Both the position numbers and the translations under genes were made by a program. The notes beneath the pieces are model-generated. The model saw only the letters and a list, made by a program, of their open reading frames with translations, did not search any database and was not told the DNA's origin. A stretch of 64,000 nucleotides of DNA from Chloroflexota bacterium (GTDB lineage Bacteria; Chloroflexota; Limnocylindria; Limnocylindrales; CSP1-4), in contig CAKKPP010000003.1 of assembly GCA_919901745.1 (NCBI GenBank), positions 232,738-296,737 of the forward strand, given 5' to 3'. Below are positions 25,207 through 34,033 of this stretch, one piece after another. Within the stretch, counting starts at the first letter, position 1. Each line of letters starts with the position of its first letter.

Positions 25207-26601
25207 TCAGCTCCGCTCGAGATACGTCTCCCGGTCCCACGCATGCACGACCGAGTCGTATGTGTCGCGCTCGACGCGCGCGGCGTTCAGGTAGTGGTCC
25301 ACGATGTCCTGACCGAAGATCTCGACCGCCGCGCTCGACTTCTCGAGCGCCTGGATGCCCTCCCACAGTGCCCGGGGCATGCGCTCCACGCCGGTGGCGA
25401 TGTAGCCGTTGCCCTTGAACTCGTCCACGAGCGGCAGCTCGTGCTCGATGCCGTAGAGACCGGCGCCGACCATGGCCGCGTAGGTCAGGTAGGCGTTCAT
25501 GTCACCGCCGGGGAAGCGGTTCTCGACATGGAGCGCGTTGCCGTGCCCGACGAGCCGGAAGCCCGTGGTGCGATTGTCGCGGCCCCAGACGATGTTCACC
25601 GGCGCCCATGACAGCGAGGCATAGCGCTTGTACGAGTTGATGTTCGGGGCGATGAACGGGGCGAGTTCACGCGACAGCGCCATCATCCCGGCGACGAAGT
25701 GGCCGAACTGCTTCGAGATGCCGTACGGGCCGCCGGCGGCCGCGTCGTGGGTGAGCGACTTCTCACCCGCCGCGTCCCAGATGCTCATGTGGAGGTGCCC
25801 GGACGAGCCCGTCCAGCGGTGGTCCGGCTTGGCCATGAACGTGATGCCCCAGCCGTTGAGGTAGGCGATCTCCTTGGCGCCGTGCTTGAAGAGCACGCTC
25901 CGGTCGGCCGATTCGAGGACATGGTCGTAGCGGATGTTGACCTCGTGCTGGCCGGGCGCGGCCTCGCCCTTGCTGAACTCGATCGGGATCCGGGCTTCGG
26001 TCATCTGGTTGCGCAGGAGGCGGTGGAGCGGCTCGGCCTTCGTCGCCTGCAGCAGGTGGTAGTCCTCGTTGTAGTAGCCGAACCGCTCGGGGATCGCCCA
26101 GCCCTTGTGGTGCTGGTCCTCCCACGAATCCTTGAGCACGTAGTACTCGAATTCGGAACCGGCCTTGATCGTCAGGCCCATGGCCGCGGCGCGCTCCACC
26201 TGGCCCTTGAGGATGGTCCGTGGTGAGACCGGGATCTCCTGGTGCGTCTCCTCGTCGATCGTGTCCGACAGGACGAGGGCGGTCTTTTCGAGCCACGGCA
26301 GCACGCGCAGGGTGTCCCAGACCGGGGAGGCGATCCAGTCGCCATAGCCCGTCTCCCAGTTCATGAGCTTGTAGCCGTCGGGGGTGTTCATCTCCATGTC
26401 CGTGCCCAGGAGGTACGTACAGAAGTGGGCGCCGTGGTCGATGACGCCGTTCAGGAATGCCTCGCCCTGGACGCGCTTGCCCACGAGCCGGCCCTGCATG
26501 TCGGTGAGGGCCACGATGATCGTGTCGATGCGCCCGTCGCGGACCATCTGCTCCAGCTCGACCAGCCGGGGATGCTTGTCGTGATGCCCGTCGCTGCTCA
26601 T
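25207..26601 (-). CDS. Glutamine synthetase family enzyme (gamma-glutamyl-amine ligase candidate)
   Basis: A protein of 464 residues with GS catalytic motifs: GSEFEYYVL (metal Glu), ATP/Glu-site GSSGHLHMSIWD, NSYKRYASLSWAPVN and ENRFPGGDMNAYLTYAA. The N-terminus (ALTDMQGRLVGKRVQGEAF) is typical of the GlnA3/GlnA4/PuuA-like group, which ligates glutamate to polyamines, ethanolamine or other amines rather than ammonia. It lies 114 nt after an APC amine/amino-acid permease gene, supporting that role. Assimilatory GlnA activity cannot be excluded from sequence alone. Confidence 0.88.
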   Translation of the reverse strand: MSSDGHHDKHPRLVELEQMVRDGRIDTIIVALTDMQGRLVGKRVQGEAFLNGVIDHGAHFCTYLLGTDMEMNTPDGYKLMNWETGYGDWIASPVWDTLRVLPWLEKTALVLSDTIDEETHQEIPVSPRTILKGQVERAAAMGLTIKAGSEFEYYVLKDSWEDQHHKGWAIPERFGYYNEDYHLLQATKAEPLHRLLRNQMTEARIPIEFSKGEAAPGQHEVNIRYDHVLESADRSVLFKHGAKEIAYLNGWGITFMAKPDHRWTGSSGHLHMSIWDAAGEKSLTHDAAAGGPYGISKQFGHFVAGMMALSRELAPFIAPNINSYKRYASLSWAPVNIVWGRDNRTTGFRLVGHGNALHVENRFPGGDMNAYLTYAAMVGAGLYGIEHELPLVDEFKGNGYIATGVERMPRALWEGIQALEKSSAAVEIFGQDIVDHYLNAARVERDTYDSVVHAWDRETYLERS

Positions 26602-26628
26602 CGTGCCTCTCTTCGTGTGTGTTGATGC

Positions 26629-26698
26629 GAGGGCCCGCCGGGGTAGCCCGGCCGGCCCTCGATCCAAGGTCCAGGTGGGCCCGGCCGCTGCCGGGCCC
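26629..26698 (-). promoter_or_regulatory. Two strong hairpins between permease and GS-family genes
   Basis: GGGCCCGGC (26677-26685) pairs perfectly with GCCGGGCCC (26690-26698) around CGCT. A second stem has GAGGGCC (26629-26635) pairing with GGCCCTC (26654-26660) plus inner GCCGGG/CCCGGC pairing. Neither is followed by a U-run on the minus strand. They may stabilise the permease mRNA end or attenuate readthrough. Confidence 0.45.
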
Positions 26699-26715
26699 GT
26701 GATCCGAAGGTCGGC

Positions 26716-28422
26716 CTAGGAGACGATCTCCTCGGCCGCGTGTTCGAACTCCTTCTCGAGTTCGGTGAGGTCGGCATCGGCGCCCATCACCTTCGGGCCC
26801 TGGAAGCGCGACTTCGCCCAGGCGAAGTAGTACACCACCAGCAGGGCCACCACGATCAGCATGAACGTGATCGAGATGTTGCCCGAGGTCGGGAAGCTGA
26901 ACAGGACCATCAGGACGAGCACCCAGAACACGGCGACCATCGCGACCGGCTTCGAGAACCGGCCGAGACTCCAGACGCGTTCCTTGAGCCACTCCTTGGT
27001 GGTCATGCCGAGGTAGATCACGATCCCGTACGCGGCGTACAGGAAGATCGTGCTGATCGCGGTGACGATGACGATGGCCGTGCCGCCACCCAGGCGGAAC
27101 GCGACCAAGGTCAGGATGAACGCACCCACGACCATCCCGGTGAGGGCGTTGGCCGGCGTGCGGTACTTGTGCGAGACCTTCTTGAGCCAGCCGCTGCCGG
27201 GCATTCCATCGTCGCGGGCGAACGCGTAGAGCATCCGACCGGCCGAGGCGACCGACGAGAGGCCGCAGAAGCTCATGGCGATGGCGATCGCGCCACCGAA
27301 GATGGCCGCCAGCCCACTGTCAAGGTTCTGCTGGAGGATGTAGACCACGGCCGCGTTGTTTCCGAAGTAGTACTGGCTGTACTTGTCCGCATCGTCGAGC
27401 TGCCCGAAGAGCGGCGTCAGATCCGGCAGGTGCAGGGTGAGCGCGACCAGGAAGACGAACCCGACGAGCGCCGAGACGGCGACCGAGAGGAAGAGTCCCC
27501 AGGCGCTGGCGACGCGGGCGCCGACGGTCTCCTCGGCCACGTGGGCCGAGGCGTCATAGCCGGTGTAGGTCCAGTTGGCCAGGAGCAGCGAGAAGAAGAA
27601 GGCGACGAAGACCGGGGTGTACGTGCTGGCGGCCCCCATCGACAACAGGTAGAACGGCGTGGTCGTGTCGGGTGCGACCCCGGCCCACGGCGGGATGCGG
27701 ATCTCCCATGAACCGAGCGTGTCCTGCGGCTGGATCGCGAAGAGCGTCAGCCCGGCGTCCCTGGCCGTGTCCTGTGTGCCCAGGATGAAGAGGGCGGCCG
27801 AGATGAGGATGACGAACGCGATGTGCCACCACACACTGATCTGGTTGAGCAGGGCGACGACGTTGATGCCGGCGATGTTCAGCACGAGCTGGACGGCCAT
27901 CAGGATCGCCATCGTCAGCAGCTGGCCGGAGATGAGCAGGGTGCCACCGACCGTGAGGATCTCGGTCGTGTTGTTGAGCGCGCCACCGGTCAGCGGGGCA
28001 ATGATCGTCTGGTTGAGGAAGAACGCCGCGGCGAAGTTGATGCCGGCGACGATCGCGAACTGGCCGATCAGATTGAGCCAGGCGGTCCACCAGCCCCAGT
28101 TCTTGCTCTTCATCTTCGACGCCCAGTAGTACAGCCCGCCGGCCGTCGGGTACGCCGATGCGACCTCCGCCATCGAGGCGGCGATCGTGAGCACGAACAC
28201 GGTGACGAGCGGCCAGCCGATGAGCACCGCGGCGGTGCCCGCCCAGGCCAGGCCGTAGTCGTACAGGATGACCGCGCCGGTCAGGATCGAGATGATCGAG
28301 AAGCTGATCGCGAAGTTGCTGAATCCGCCCATCGTGCGGAACAGCTCCTGGGCGTAGCCCAGCTTGTGCAGGTCCTTGATGTCCTGCTGGATCACGTCTT
28401 CGCGGGACTTGCCCTGTGTCAT
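26716..28422 (-). CDS. APC-superfamily amino acid/polyamine permease
   Basis: A protein of 568 residues with about 12-14 TM segments. The N-terminus (GGFSNFAISFSIISILTGAV) is the APC TM1 substrate loop region; SAYPTAGGLYYWAS and NWTYTGYDASAHVAEET are typical of the GABA/choline/amine permease branch. Start 28422 (MTQGKSRED) has GGAGGAAC just upstream. First gene of a permease-GS unit with a long 5' leader. Confidence 0.92.
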   Translation of the reverse strand: MTQGKSREDVIQQDIKDLHKLGYAQELFRTMGGFSNFAISFSIISILTGAVILYDYGLAWAGTAAVLIGWPLVTVFVLTIAASMAEVASAYPTAGGLYYWASKMKSKNWGWWTAWLNLIGQFAIVAGINFAAAFFLNQTIIAPLTGGALNNTTEILTVGGTLLISGQLLTMAILMAVQLVLNIAGINVVALLNQISVWWHIAFVILISAALFILGTQDTARDAGLTLFAIQPQDTLGSWEIRIPPWAGVAPDTTTPFYLLSMGAASTYTPVFVAFFFSLLLANWTYTGYDASAHVAEETVGARVASAWGLFLSVAVSALVGFVFLVALTLHLPDLTPLFGQLDDADKYSQYYFGNNAAVVYILQQNLDSGLAAIFGGAIAIAMSFCGLSSVASAGRMLYAFARDDGMPGSGWLKKVSHKYRTPANALTGMVVGAFILTLVAFRLGGGTAIVIVTAISTIFLYAAYGIVIYLGMTTKEWLKERVWSLGRFSKPVAMVAVFWVLVLMVLFSFPTSGNISITFMLIVVALLVVYYFAWAKSRFQGPKVMGADADLTELEKEFEHAAEEIVS

Positions 28423-28780
28423 GGGTTCCTCCATCACTCCGAACGCGGATCGCGTCCTTGGCGATCCGACTGCCGGCGCGCCCTCCACGGCCGGTCGAGA
28501 CGCCGGTCCATGTTGGGCCGGACCGGCCGGATTCAGCGGGAGTCAGAGCGCGCGGGCGGCCCTCCTGCCACGCACGCGTCGATACAGCGTTCGGTCCCTC
28601 GCTGCGTCCTCCTCTCTTCCGGATCGAGGGCCTTCATTGCGCCTGGGACGCGCGTCCAACCGGTGGGCGCAGGGATCGCGAGCATCTGGGCTGCTCGCCG
28701 GCGTCAATGGGCGGACTATACGCGAGTATTCGGCCGCTGCGAAGAGAGTTTCTGCAGGCGATCCGGCAGGATCCGCGGGC
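28423..28780 (-). promoter_or_regulatory. Long 5' leader and promoter of permease-GS operon
   Basis: On the minus strand a -10 TATAGT (28720-28715) has a -35-like TTCGCA (28743-28738) at 17-bp spacing. Transcription from here would give a leader of roughly 290 nt before the permease ATG, unusually long for this window. The leader is G+C-rich with several inverted repeats (for example CCGGTCCGG...CCGGCG) but matches no riboswitch class I know. No ORF of note is present. Confidence 0.45.
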
Positions 28781-29563
28781 CTAGTAGAGCGTCGCGCCGT
28801 CCGTCGGCAGCGGATCTTCGAAGACGAAGGCCGCGAGCGGTGCATCGGGTTCGAACGACACGACCTCGGCATGGCGGGTAACGCCGCCGCCGATCGTCTC
28901 GATCAACCTGAGGATGGCGCCGTCCGCCCGGTCGACTGCGATCTGGATGTGGAAGTCGGGGCGGTCGGCGGCGAGCTCCGTCGAGCGCGGGTGATCGCAC
29001 TCCACGACGATCGTCTCGCGACCGGCGACGATCTCCGTGCCCGAGATCCAGGTCCTGCCGGTGGCCAGCACGTTCTGACAGTACCCGGCCGGATGAACGA
29101 ACGTGTCCGGGAGCGACTCCATCGGCAGTGCGGTCAGGGGTTCATAGACCCGCGAGGCACCAGGAAAGTCCTTGTCGGCCAGCCCCCGCGGCCGGTTCCT
29201 GATCGGTCGAGTTGTCGAGAGCCGATGGGCCGCCGAATAGGTCCTCACGACGGCGCCGTCCGACACCCAGACCTCGTAGCTGTCGGCCGGCCCGCGCGAT
29301 GGATCGGTCGTCGTCACTCGGGCGTCGCCCTCGTGACGCAGGGCGACGTCCATGACCGCGAGGTGTTCGCCGCGGGCCGTCATCGTCCGCTCCTCGATGC
29401 GCATCCTGAGCGTCTCGAATCGGAGCTCCGCGTCGCGCATGAAGGTGAACAGCTCGGAGACGCTGGGGATGCCCGCCGTCAGGGCGACCAGCTCGGCTCG
29501 CCGCCGGCCGCTCGTCGCGACACCGAGCGCGCCGGCGCGATCCCAGCTCCGGTTTGTAGACAT
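28781..29563 (-). CDS. LolA/RseB-like beta-fold protein, unknown function
   Basis: A protein of 260 residues. The pattern of ELRFETLRMRIEERT, a long beta-rich middle, FHIQIAVDRADGAILRLIETIGGGV and the closing FEPDAPLAAFVFEDP resembles the LolA/RseB/LppX fold that binds lipids or lipoproteins. Unlike those, no signal peptide or TM segment is visible, so it may be cytoplasmic. TACAAT (minus strand, 29576-29571) lies 7 nt before the ATG (leaderless). The fold assignment is by eye only. Confidence 0.6.
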   Translation of the reverse strand: MSTNRSWDRAGALGVATSGRRRAELVALTAGIPSVSELFTFMRDAELRFETLRMRIEERTMTARGEHLAVMDVALRHEGDARVTTTDPSRGPADSYEVWVSDGAVVRTYSAAHRLSTTRPIRNRPRGLADKDFPGASRVYEPLTALPMESLPDTFVHPAGYCQNVLATGRTWISGTEIVAGRETIVVECDHPRSTELAADRPDFHIQIAVDRADGAILRLIETIGGGVTRHAEVVSFEPDAPLAAFVFEDPLPTDGATLY

Positions 29564-29654
29564 CTGGCGGATTGTAGCGGTCCGGACGGTCCGAGTTCGC
29601 CACCTATCTGCCTGGAGCGGCCATTCTCGAGGCGCTCCCGTAGACTTCCCGTCG

Positions 29655-30185
29655 ATGGAGCCGATTTCAGCCGGGTACTTCCGCCAGGTCATGGGCCACT
29701 TCGTGACCGGCGTGAGCGTGGTCACCGCCCTCGACGGCGATCGCCCCGCCGGCATCACGGTGAATGCTCTTTCCAGCGTCTCGCTGGATCCGCCGCTGGT
29801 GATGATCGCGCTCGACCGCAGCCGCGTCATCACACCCGTTGTCCGGTCCAGCGGTCGCTACGCGGTGAACATCCTCGGCGATGGTCAGCAGGCCCTCTCC
29901 GATTGCTTCGCCAATGCGCCGGTATCGCCGGGTCGCGACGAGTTCTGCGGAGCAGCCTGGCAGCACGGGCCGACCGGCCAGCCGATCCTCGATGGCGCGA
30001 TCGCGAGCCTCGAGTGCACCATCGTCGAAACGTTCTCGGCGGGCGACCACGACCTGTTCATCGGCCGCGTCGACGCCCTGACCACCGGGCCGGCCGCGCC
30101 GGAACCACTGCTCTACTTCCGACGGCACTACGTGAGCATCGAACGCGCCGCCACGGCGCGGGTCGAGGGCAAGCCCGAGGGCTGA
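29655..30185 (+). CDS. Flavin reductase-like FMN-binding protein
   Basis: A protein of 176 residues of the DIM6/NTAB flavin reductase group: FRQVMGHFVTGVSVVTA, GITVNALSSVSLDPPLVMIAL, YAVNILGDGQQALSDCFA and HDLFIGRVDAL. Such proteins reduce FMN/FAD for partner monooxygenases. TAGACT at 29641-29646 lies 8 nt before the ATG. Followed closely by an alpha/beta hydrolase and an EthD-like gene, suggesting an aromatic or ring-cleavage catabolic unit. Confidence 0.9.
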   Translation: MEPISAGYFRQVMGHFVTGVSVVTALDGDRPAGITVNALSSVSLDPPLVMIALDRSRVITPVVRSSGRYAVNILGDGQQALSDCFANAPVSPGRDEFCGAAWQHGPTGQPILDGAIASLECTIVETFSAGDHDLFIGRVDALTTGPAAPEPLLYFRRHYVSIERAATARVEGKPEG

Positions 30186-30188
30186 CCG

Positions 30189-31094
30189 ATGCCGACGGTA
30201 CGCGCCAACGCGATCGATATCGGCTACGACGTGCACGGCGCCGGCCCGCCGGCCATCCTCCTCCACGGCGCTACCTCCTCGGGCCGCGAGGATTTCGCGG
30301 CGCAGATCCCGTCGTTCTCGAAGGCCTTCCTGGTTCACGTTCCGGACGCGCGTGGCCACGCCACGACAAGATGGGACGCGGCCGATGGCTTCGAATGTGC
30401 CTGGCTGGCCGACGACGTCATCGCATTCGCCGATGCTTTGGGGCTCACGACCTTTCACCTGGTCGGTTTTTCGATGGGTGCCATGACGGCGCTCCAGGTC
30501 GCCGTTCGACATCCCGAGCGACTCCGCACCCTGGCCGTCATCGGGATCACGACACAGCGCGAGCCGCGCGCCTCGATCACCCGTCGGTTGATGGATCCGG
30601 AGCGGATCGATCGAGAAGACCCTCGCTGGGCCGCGGAACTGGCCGCACGACACGATCCCGTGCAGGGACCCGGGGCATGGCGGCGCCTGCTTCCCGCGAT
30701 CGCCGCCGACGTGGCCCGCCAGCCGCTTCTCACGCCGCGAGACCTGCGCCGAATCGCGCTCCCGGCGATGGTCGTGTGCGGCGACCGCGACCAGTTCTGT
30801 CCGGTCGACCATGCCTGGGGGCTGCAGCGCCAGCTGCCCGATGCGCGGCTCCTCGTCGTGCCCGACAGCAGGCACGAGGTGATGGTCCACCGACCCGGAC
30901 TGTTCAACGAGGCGATGGCCGGCTTCTATCGCGCCACCGAGACGACGGCGCGGAGCCGGTCCGCCCGACAACCGGAGCGTCGAACGTCGTCCGCCCGGGC
31001 TCCCGCCCCGGAGTCCGATTCCGGGCCGACCGATCTCCTACGTGCGCCCGACCCTGGCGCCGATACAAAGGCCGAGACGGAGGTGTCCCAGTGA
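30189..31094 (+). CDS. Alpha/beta hydrolase with long polar C-terminal tail
   Basis: A protein of 301 residues. Oxyanion region LLHGATSSG, nucleophile elbow GFSMGA, Asp in VCGDRDQF and His in DSRHEVMVHRP complete the triad by residue 245. The last about 50 residues (RSARQPERRTSSARAPAPE...) are Arg/Ser/Ala-rich and look disordered, which is unusual for the family. It begins 3 nt after the flavin reductase stop and overlaps the next gene by 4 bp. Substrate unknown; an ester or ring-fission product is plausible. Confidence 0.88.
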   Translation: MPTVRANAIDIGYDVHGAGPPAILLHGATSSGREDFAAQIPSFSKAFLVHVPDARGHATTRWDAADGFECAWLADDVIAFADALGLTTFHLVGFSMGAMTALQVAVRHPERLRTLAVIGITTQREPRASITRRLMDPERIDREDPRWAAELAARHDPVQGPGAWRRLLPAIAADVARQPLLTPRDLRRIALPAMVVCGDRDQFCPVDHAWGLQRQLPDARLLVVPDSRHEVMVHRPGLFNEAMAGFYRATETTARSRSARQPERRTSSARAPAPESDSGPTDLLRAPDPGADTKAETEVSQ

Positions 31095-31438
31095 CCACGC
31101 TGCTCGTTCTGTACCGCCGTCCAGAAGGTGGCGAGGAGGCCCTGGCGACGCTGGAGCGGCGCTATCGCGATGAGCACCTGCCGCTCGTTGCCCGGACGCC
31201 GGGGCTGCGCGCCACCCGGGTCGGCCGGGTGGCCGAGGCCCTGGGCGCTGAGACCGACCTGGTTCTGGCAACGGCCATGGACTTCGACGATCGGGCGGCG
31301 CTGGACGCGGGTCTCGGTTCCGACGCCATGCGCGCGGCCGGACGAAACCTGCGCGAGATTGCCCCCGGTCTCGCAACGTTCCTTGTCGTGGAGGATGCGC
31401 CAGACCTGGCTTCGGCGGCCGCCCAACGCGACGGCTGA
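31091..31438 (+). CDS. EthD-like ferredoxin-fold protein
   Basis: A protein of 115 residues starting at a GTG that overlaps the hydrolase stop. It has the EthD-type start TTLLVLYRRPEGGEEALATL and the conserved RYRDEHLPLV (the His of the EthD dimeric alpha/beta-barrel), followed by a second strand set (ETDLVLATAMDFDDRAALDAGL). EthD proteins accompany ring-modifying oxygenases. It is the last gene of the flavin reductase-hydrolase-EthD unit. Confidence 0.8.
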   Translation: MTTLLVLYRRPEGGEEALATLERRYRDEHLPLVARTPGLRATRVGRVAEALGAETDLVLATAMDFDDRAALDAGLGSDAMRAAGRNLREIAPGLATFLVVEDAPDLASAAAQRDG

Positions 31439-31526
31439 GCGTCGGTTTGGACGCCAAAGCTCCGTTTCGCGCCGTCGCACGGCGGCGGGTGGGTGATACT
31501 GTGCCGACGCATCCACGAGGAAACGC

Positions 31527-32405
31527 GTGACCGAGCGAGCTGATTCGACCACCGCGAGCGCGATGTCCAACGCGACATCCGGCTCGATGTCCAGCGGAAC
31601 CGGCGACGATCCGATGACGGTCCGGCTGACGTTCCCGGCCGTGGGCGACGCGGGGCAGGTTCCCGGGGTCGCGCTCGTCACCCTGGATCGACCGCGGGCG
31701 CTCAACGCCCTCGACTTCGCGACGATCGCCCGCCTGACCGACATGCTCGAGGCACTCGACGCGGATCCGGACTGCCGGGCAATCGTCATCACCGGGGCGG
31801 GGGATCGGGCGTTCGCGGCCGGCGCCGACATCCGCGAGCTGGCGGTTCAGACGCCAACATCGCTCAGCCGTGACAACCACTTCCATCGATGGGAGCGGAT
31901 TGCCAAGATTCGCACGCCGCTCATCGCCGCAGTCCGCGGTGCCGCGCTCGGTGGTGGCTGCGAGCTCGCGATGACCTGCGACATGATCGTAGCGGCCGAC
32001 GACGCGACGTTTGGGCAACCGGAGATCCGGCTCGGGGTCATGCCCGGTGCCGGCGGAACGCAGCGGCTCACCCGCGCGATCGGCAAGGCCCGCGCGATGG
32101 AGCTGGTCCTGACCGGCCGACCGATGACGGCGCCCGAGGCGTACGCCGCGGGACTGCTGACCCGCGTGGTCCCTGGCGCCCAGGTCATCGCCGCCGCCCT
32201 TGGGCTTGCCGCCGAGGTTGCCGCCATGGCGCCCGTCGCGGTGCGCGCGGCCAAGGAGGCCGTGCTGCACGCCGCCGAGGTTTCACTCAGCGCGGGGCTG
32301 GAATTCGAGCGCCGGAACTTCTATCTGCTCTTTGATACCGAGGACATGCACGAGGGCACGGCCGCATTCCTTGAGAAGCGGCAACCAGCCTGGAAGGGTC
32401 GCTGA
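31527..32405 (+). CDS. paaF: Enoyl-CoA hydratase (PaaF-like)
   Basis: A crotonase of 292 residues. Oxyanion motifs are FAAGADIRELA and ALGGGCELAMTCD; both catalytic Glu positions are present (CELAM and QPEIRLGVMPGAGGTQRL), as in true hydratases. The C-terminal AFLEKRQPAWKGR is standard. GTG 31527 gives a Ser/Thr-rich 30-residue extension; ATG 31614 (MTVRLTF) is the likely core start. In the PAA pathway PaaF hydrates the ring-opened dehydroadipyl-CoA; a general fatty-acid role is the alternative. Confidence 0.85.
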   Translation: MTERADSTTASAMSNATSGSMSSGTGDDPMTVRLTFPAVGDAGQVPGVALVTLDRPRALNALDFATIARLTDMLEALDADPDCRAIVITGAGDRAFAAGADIRELAVQTPTSLSRDNHFHRWERIAKIRTPLIAAVRGAALGGGCELAMTCDMIVAADDATFGQPEIRLGVMPGAGGTQRLTRAIGKARAMELVLTGRPMTAPEAYAAGLLTRVVPGAQVIAAALGLAAEVAAMAPVAVRAAKEAVLHAAEVSLSAGLEFERRNFYLLFDTEDMHEGTAAFLEKRQPAWKGR

Positions 32406-32441
32406 ACGGCGGGGGAAGCCGGTTCAGTCGAGGAGGACGGA

Positions 32442-33230
32442 ATGGAACGAGATCAGGGCGGAGGCTCGGACTACGGACGCGATCTCGAGCGTGAGCTCGG
32501 CGACGAGCCGGCGCCGGCCTGGCGGGACTCACCTCCGGACATTCTCTCGCCGATCGATCCCAATGCGCCGGTGAGCGGCCACGTCGCACCGCGACCGGCC
32601 TCGTCGTCAGCCCCCGCGGCACCGGAGCACGACTGGGAGGCCGCCAGCGGGATGATCTTCCCGGCATTTCGGCCGGTCGGAACCGCGGGCCTTCGGGTCG
32701 AAGAGATCGATCAGGCGAGGTTGCTCGCGGAGGTCGCCAAGAGCCACGCTCAGCCGATCGTCGATGAAGGGCCGTGCGGGTTGGCGGTCGTGTACGCCCT
32801 CCATGCGGGCGCCTACGACGTGATCGTCAACGGCGACCACCTGCTGTCGTGGAACGTCGGCCCGGAAGAGATCCAGGACGCCGCGATGCGCAACCTCGAG
32901 GCATGGGCCGCCGGAGCCGCCTGGATCGAGGAGGCGTCGGGCGATCGACGTCTTCTTTCGAGCGACACGGGCGATGGTTGGGATGCCAGCCGGATCCTGG
33001 TTGCCGGGGCGCGCGAGCATCTCGCCGATCAGCTCGGACGCGATGGGCGGGTCCTCGTCGGACTCCCCGACCAGCACCTCCTCGTGGCCGGCACGTTGCG
33101 CCCGGACGACCCAGATTTCGCAACCCTCTTCGCCGACTTCATCGTGGAGCAATCGGGCGGCGCCGACATGCCGATCGACCGGCGAGTCTTCGAACTCGTT
33201 GACGGCCGCCTCGTCGAATTCGCCGGCTGA
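32442..33230 (+). CDS. DUF1444 (YtpQ-like) protein
   Basis: A protein of 262 residues. The N-terminal 65 residues are acidic and Pro-rich. The C-terminal half is DUF1444-like: SRILVAGAREHLADQLG, DGRVLVGLPDQHLLVAGTL and DMPIDRRVFELVDGRLVEF. Function of the family is unknown. It lies between paaF-like and paaG-like genes on the same strand, only 7 nt before the latter, so it may share their mRNA without being catabolic. Confidence 0.8.
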   Translation: MERDQGGGSDYGRDLERELGDEPAPAWRDSPPDILSPIDPNAPVSGHVAPRPASSSAPAAPEHDWEAASGMIFPAFRPVGTAGLRVEEIDQARLLAEVAKSHAQPIVDEGPCGLAVVYALHAGAYDVIVNGDHLLSWNVGPEEIQDAAMRNLEAWAAGAAWIEEASGDRRLLSSDTGDGWDASRILVAGAREHLADQLGRDGRVLVGLPDQHLLVAGTLRPDDPDFATLFADFIVEQSGGADMPIDRRVFELVDGRLVEFAG

Positions 33231-33237
33231 CCCTCCG

Positions 33238-34032
33238 GTGACGGCGGCAGGCTCGTTCGCCGGTCTTCGCTACGACGTCGACGCGGCGATCGCGACGATC
33301 GTGCTGGATCGCCCTGACGCGCTGAACGCCTTCACCGTTCCGATGAAGGAGTCGCTGCTCGTGGCGCTCGACGCGGCCGAGGCGGATGCGCGTGTCCGTG
33401 CCGTCGTCCTGACCGGTGCCGGCCGCGCGTTCAGTGCCGGTCAGGACCTCAAGGAACGCCTCGATCCCGATGCGGCGCCGCTCGATGTGGAGCTGCGCGA
33501 ACGCTACAACCCGATCGTTCGGGCGATGCGTCGGTCGACGAAGCCGATCGTGGGGGCCATCAACGGCATCGCGGCCGGCGCGGGGGCATCGATCGCGTTT
33601 GCCTGCGACGTGCGGATCGCCGCCGAGAGCGCGTCCTTCCTGCTCGCCTTCGGGAGGGTGGGCCTGATCCCGGATTCGGGTGCCACGTGGCTGCTGCCTC
33701 GCCTCGTCGGGGTGGCCAAGGCCGCCGAGCTGGCGCTCCTCGTCGAGCCGCTCTCGGCGCACGATGCCGAGCGGTTCGGGCTCGTCGCGCGGGTCGTCCC
33801 CGACGCCGATCTCGCGTCCGAGGCGCGAGCAGTGGCCCTGAAGCTCGCCCGTCTCGCCCCGCGCGCCCTCGCCTGGACCAAGCGCTCAATCAATGAGGGA
33901 TCCACGCTGTCCTTCGATGCGGCGCTCGAGCTGGAAGCGGACCTCCAGGGCGAGGCCGGTCGAACGGCCGATCACGCCGAGGGAATCAGCGCGTTCCTCG
34001 AGAAACGCGCGCCGCTCTTTCGCGGGGAGTGA
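33238..34032 (+). CDS. paaG: Enoyl-CoA hydratase/isomerase (PaaG-like)
   Basis: A crotonase of 264 residues. It carries FSAGQDLKERLD and the PaaG-type run STKPIVGAINGIAAGAGAS, then GLIPDSGATWLLPRLVG. The first catalytic Glu of hydratases is replaced (GAGASIAFACD), while a late Asp (PDSGATW) remains, as in PaaG, which isomerises the ring-epoxide of phenylacetyl-CoA to an oxepin. GTG 33238 was chosen because upstream sequence is the end of the DUF1444 gene. Confidence 0.87.
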   Translation: MTAAGSFAGLRYDVDAAIATIVLDRPDALNAFTVPMKESLLVALDAAEADARVRAVVLTGAGRAFSAGQDLKERLDPDAAPLDVELRERYNPIVRAMRRSTKPIVGAINGIAAGAGASIAFACDVRIAAESASFLLAFGRVGLIPDSGATWLLPRLVGVAKAAELALLVEPLSAHDAERFGLVARVVPDADLASEARAVALKLARLAPRALAWTKRSINEGSTLSFDAALELEADLQGEAGRTADHAEGISAFLEKRAPLFRGE

Positions 34033-34033
34033 C

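Noticed and set aside
28364..31438. A 1024-codon open frame on the plus strand
   Set aside because: It runs antisense to the permease start and the LolA-like gene and out of frame through the flavin reductase and hydrolase; only its last 115 codons (EthD-like) are protein-like. Long empty frames are expected in such G+C-rich DNA.
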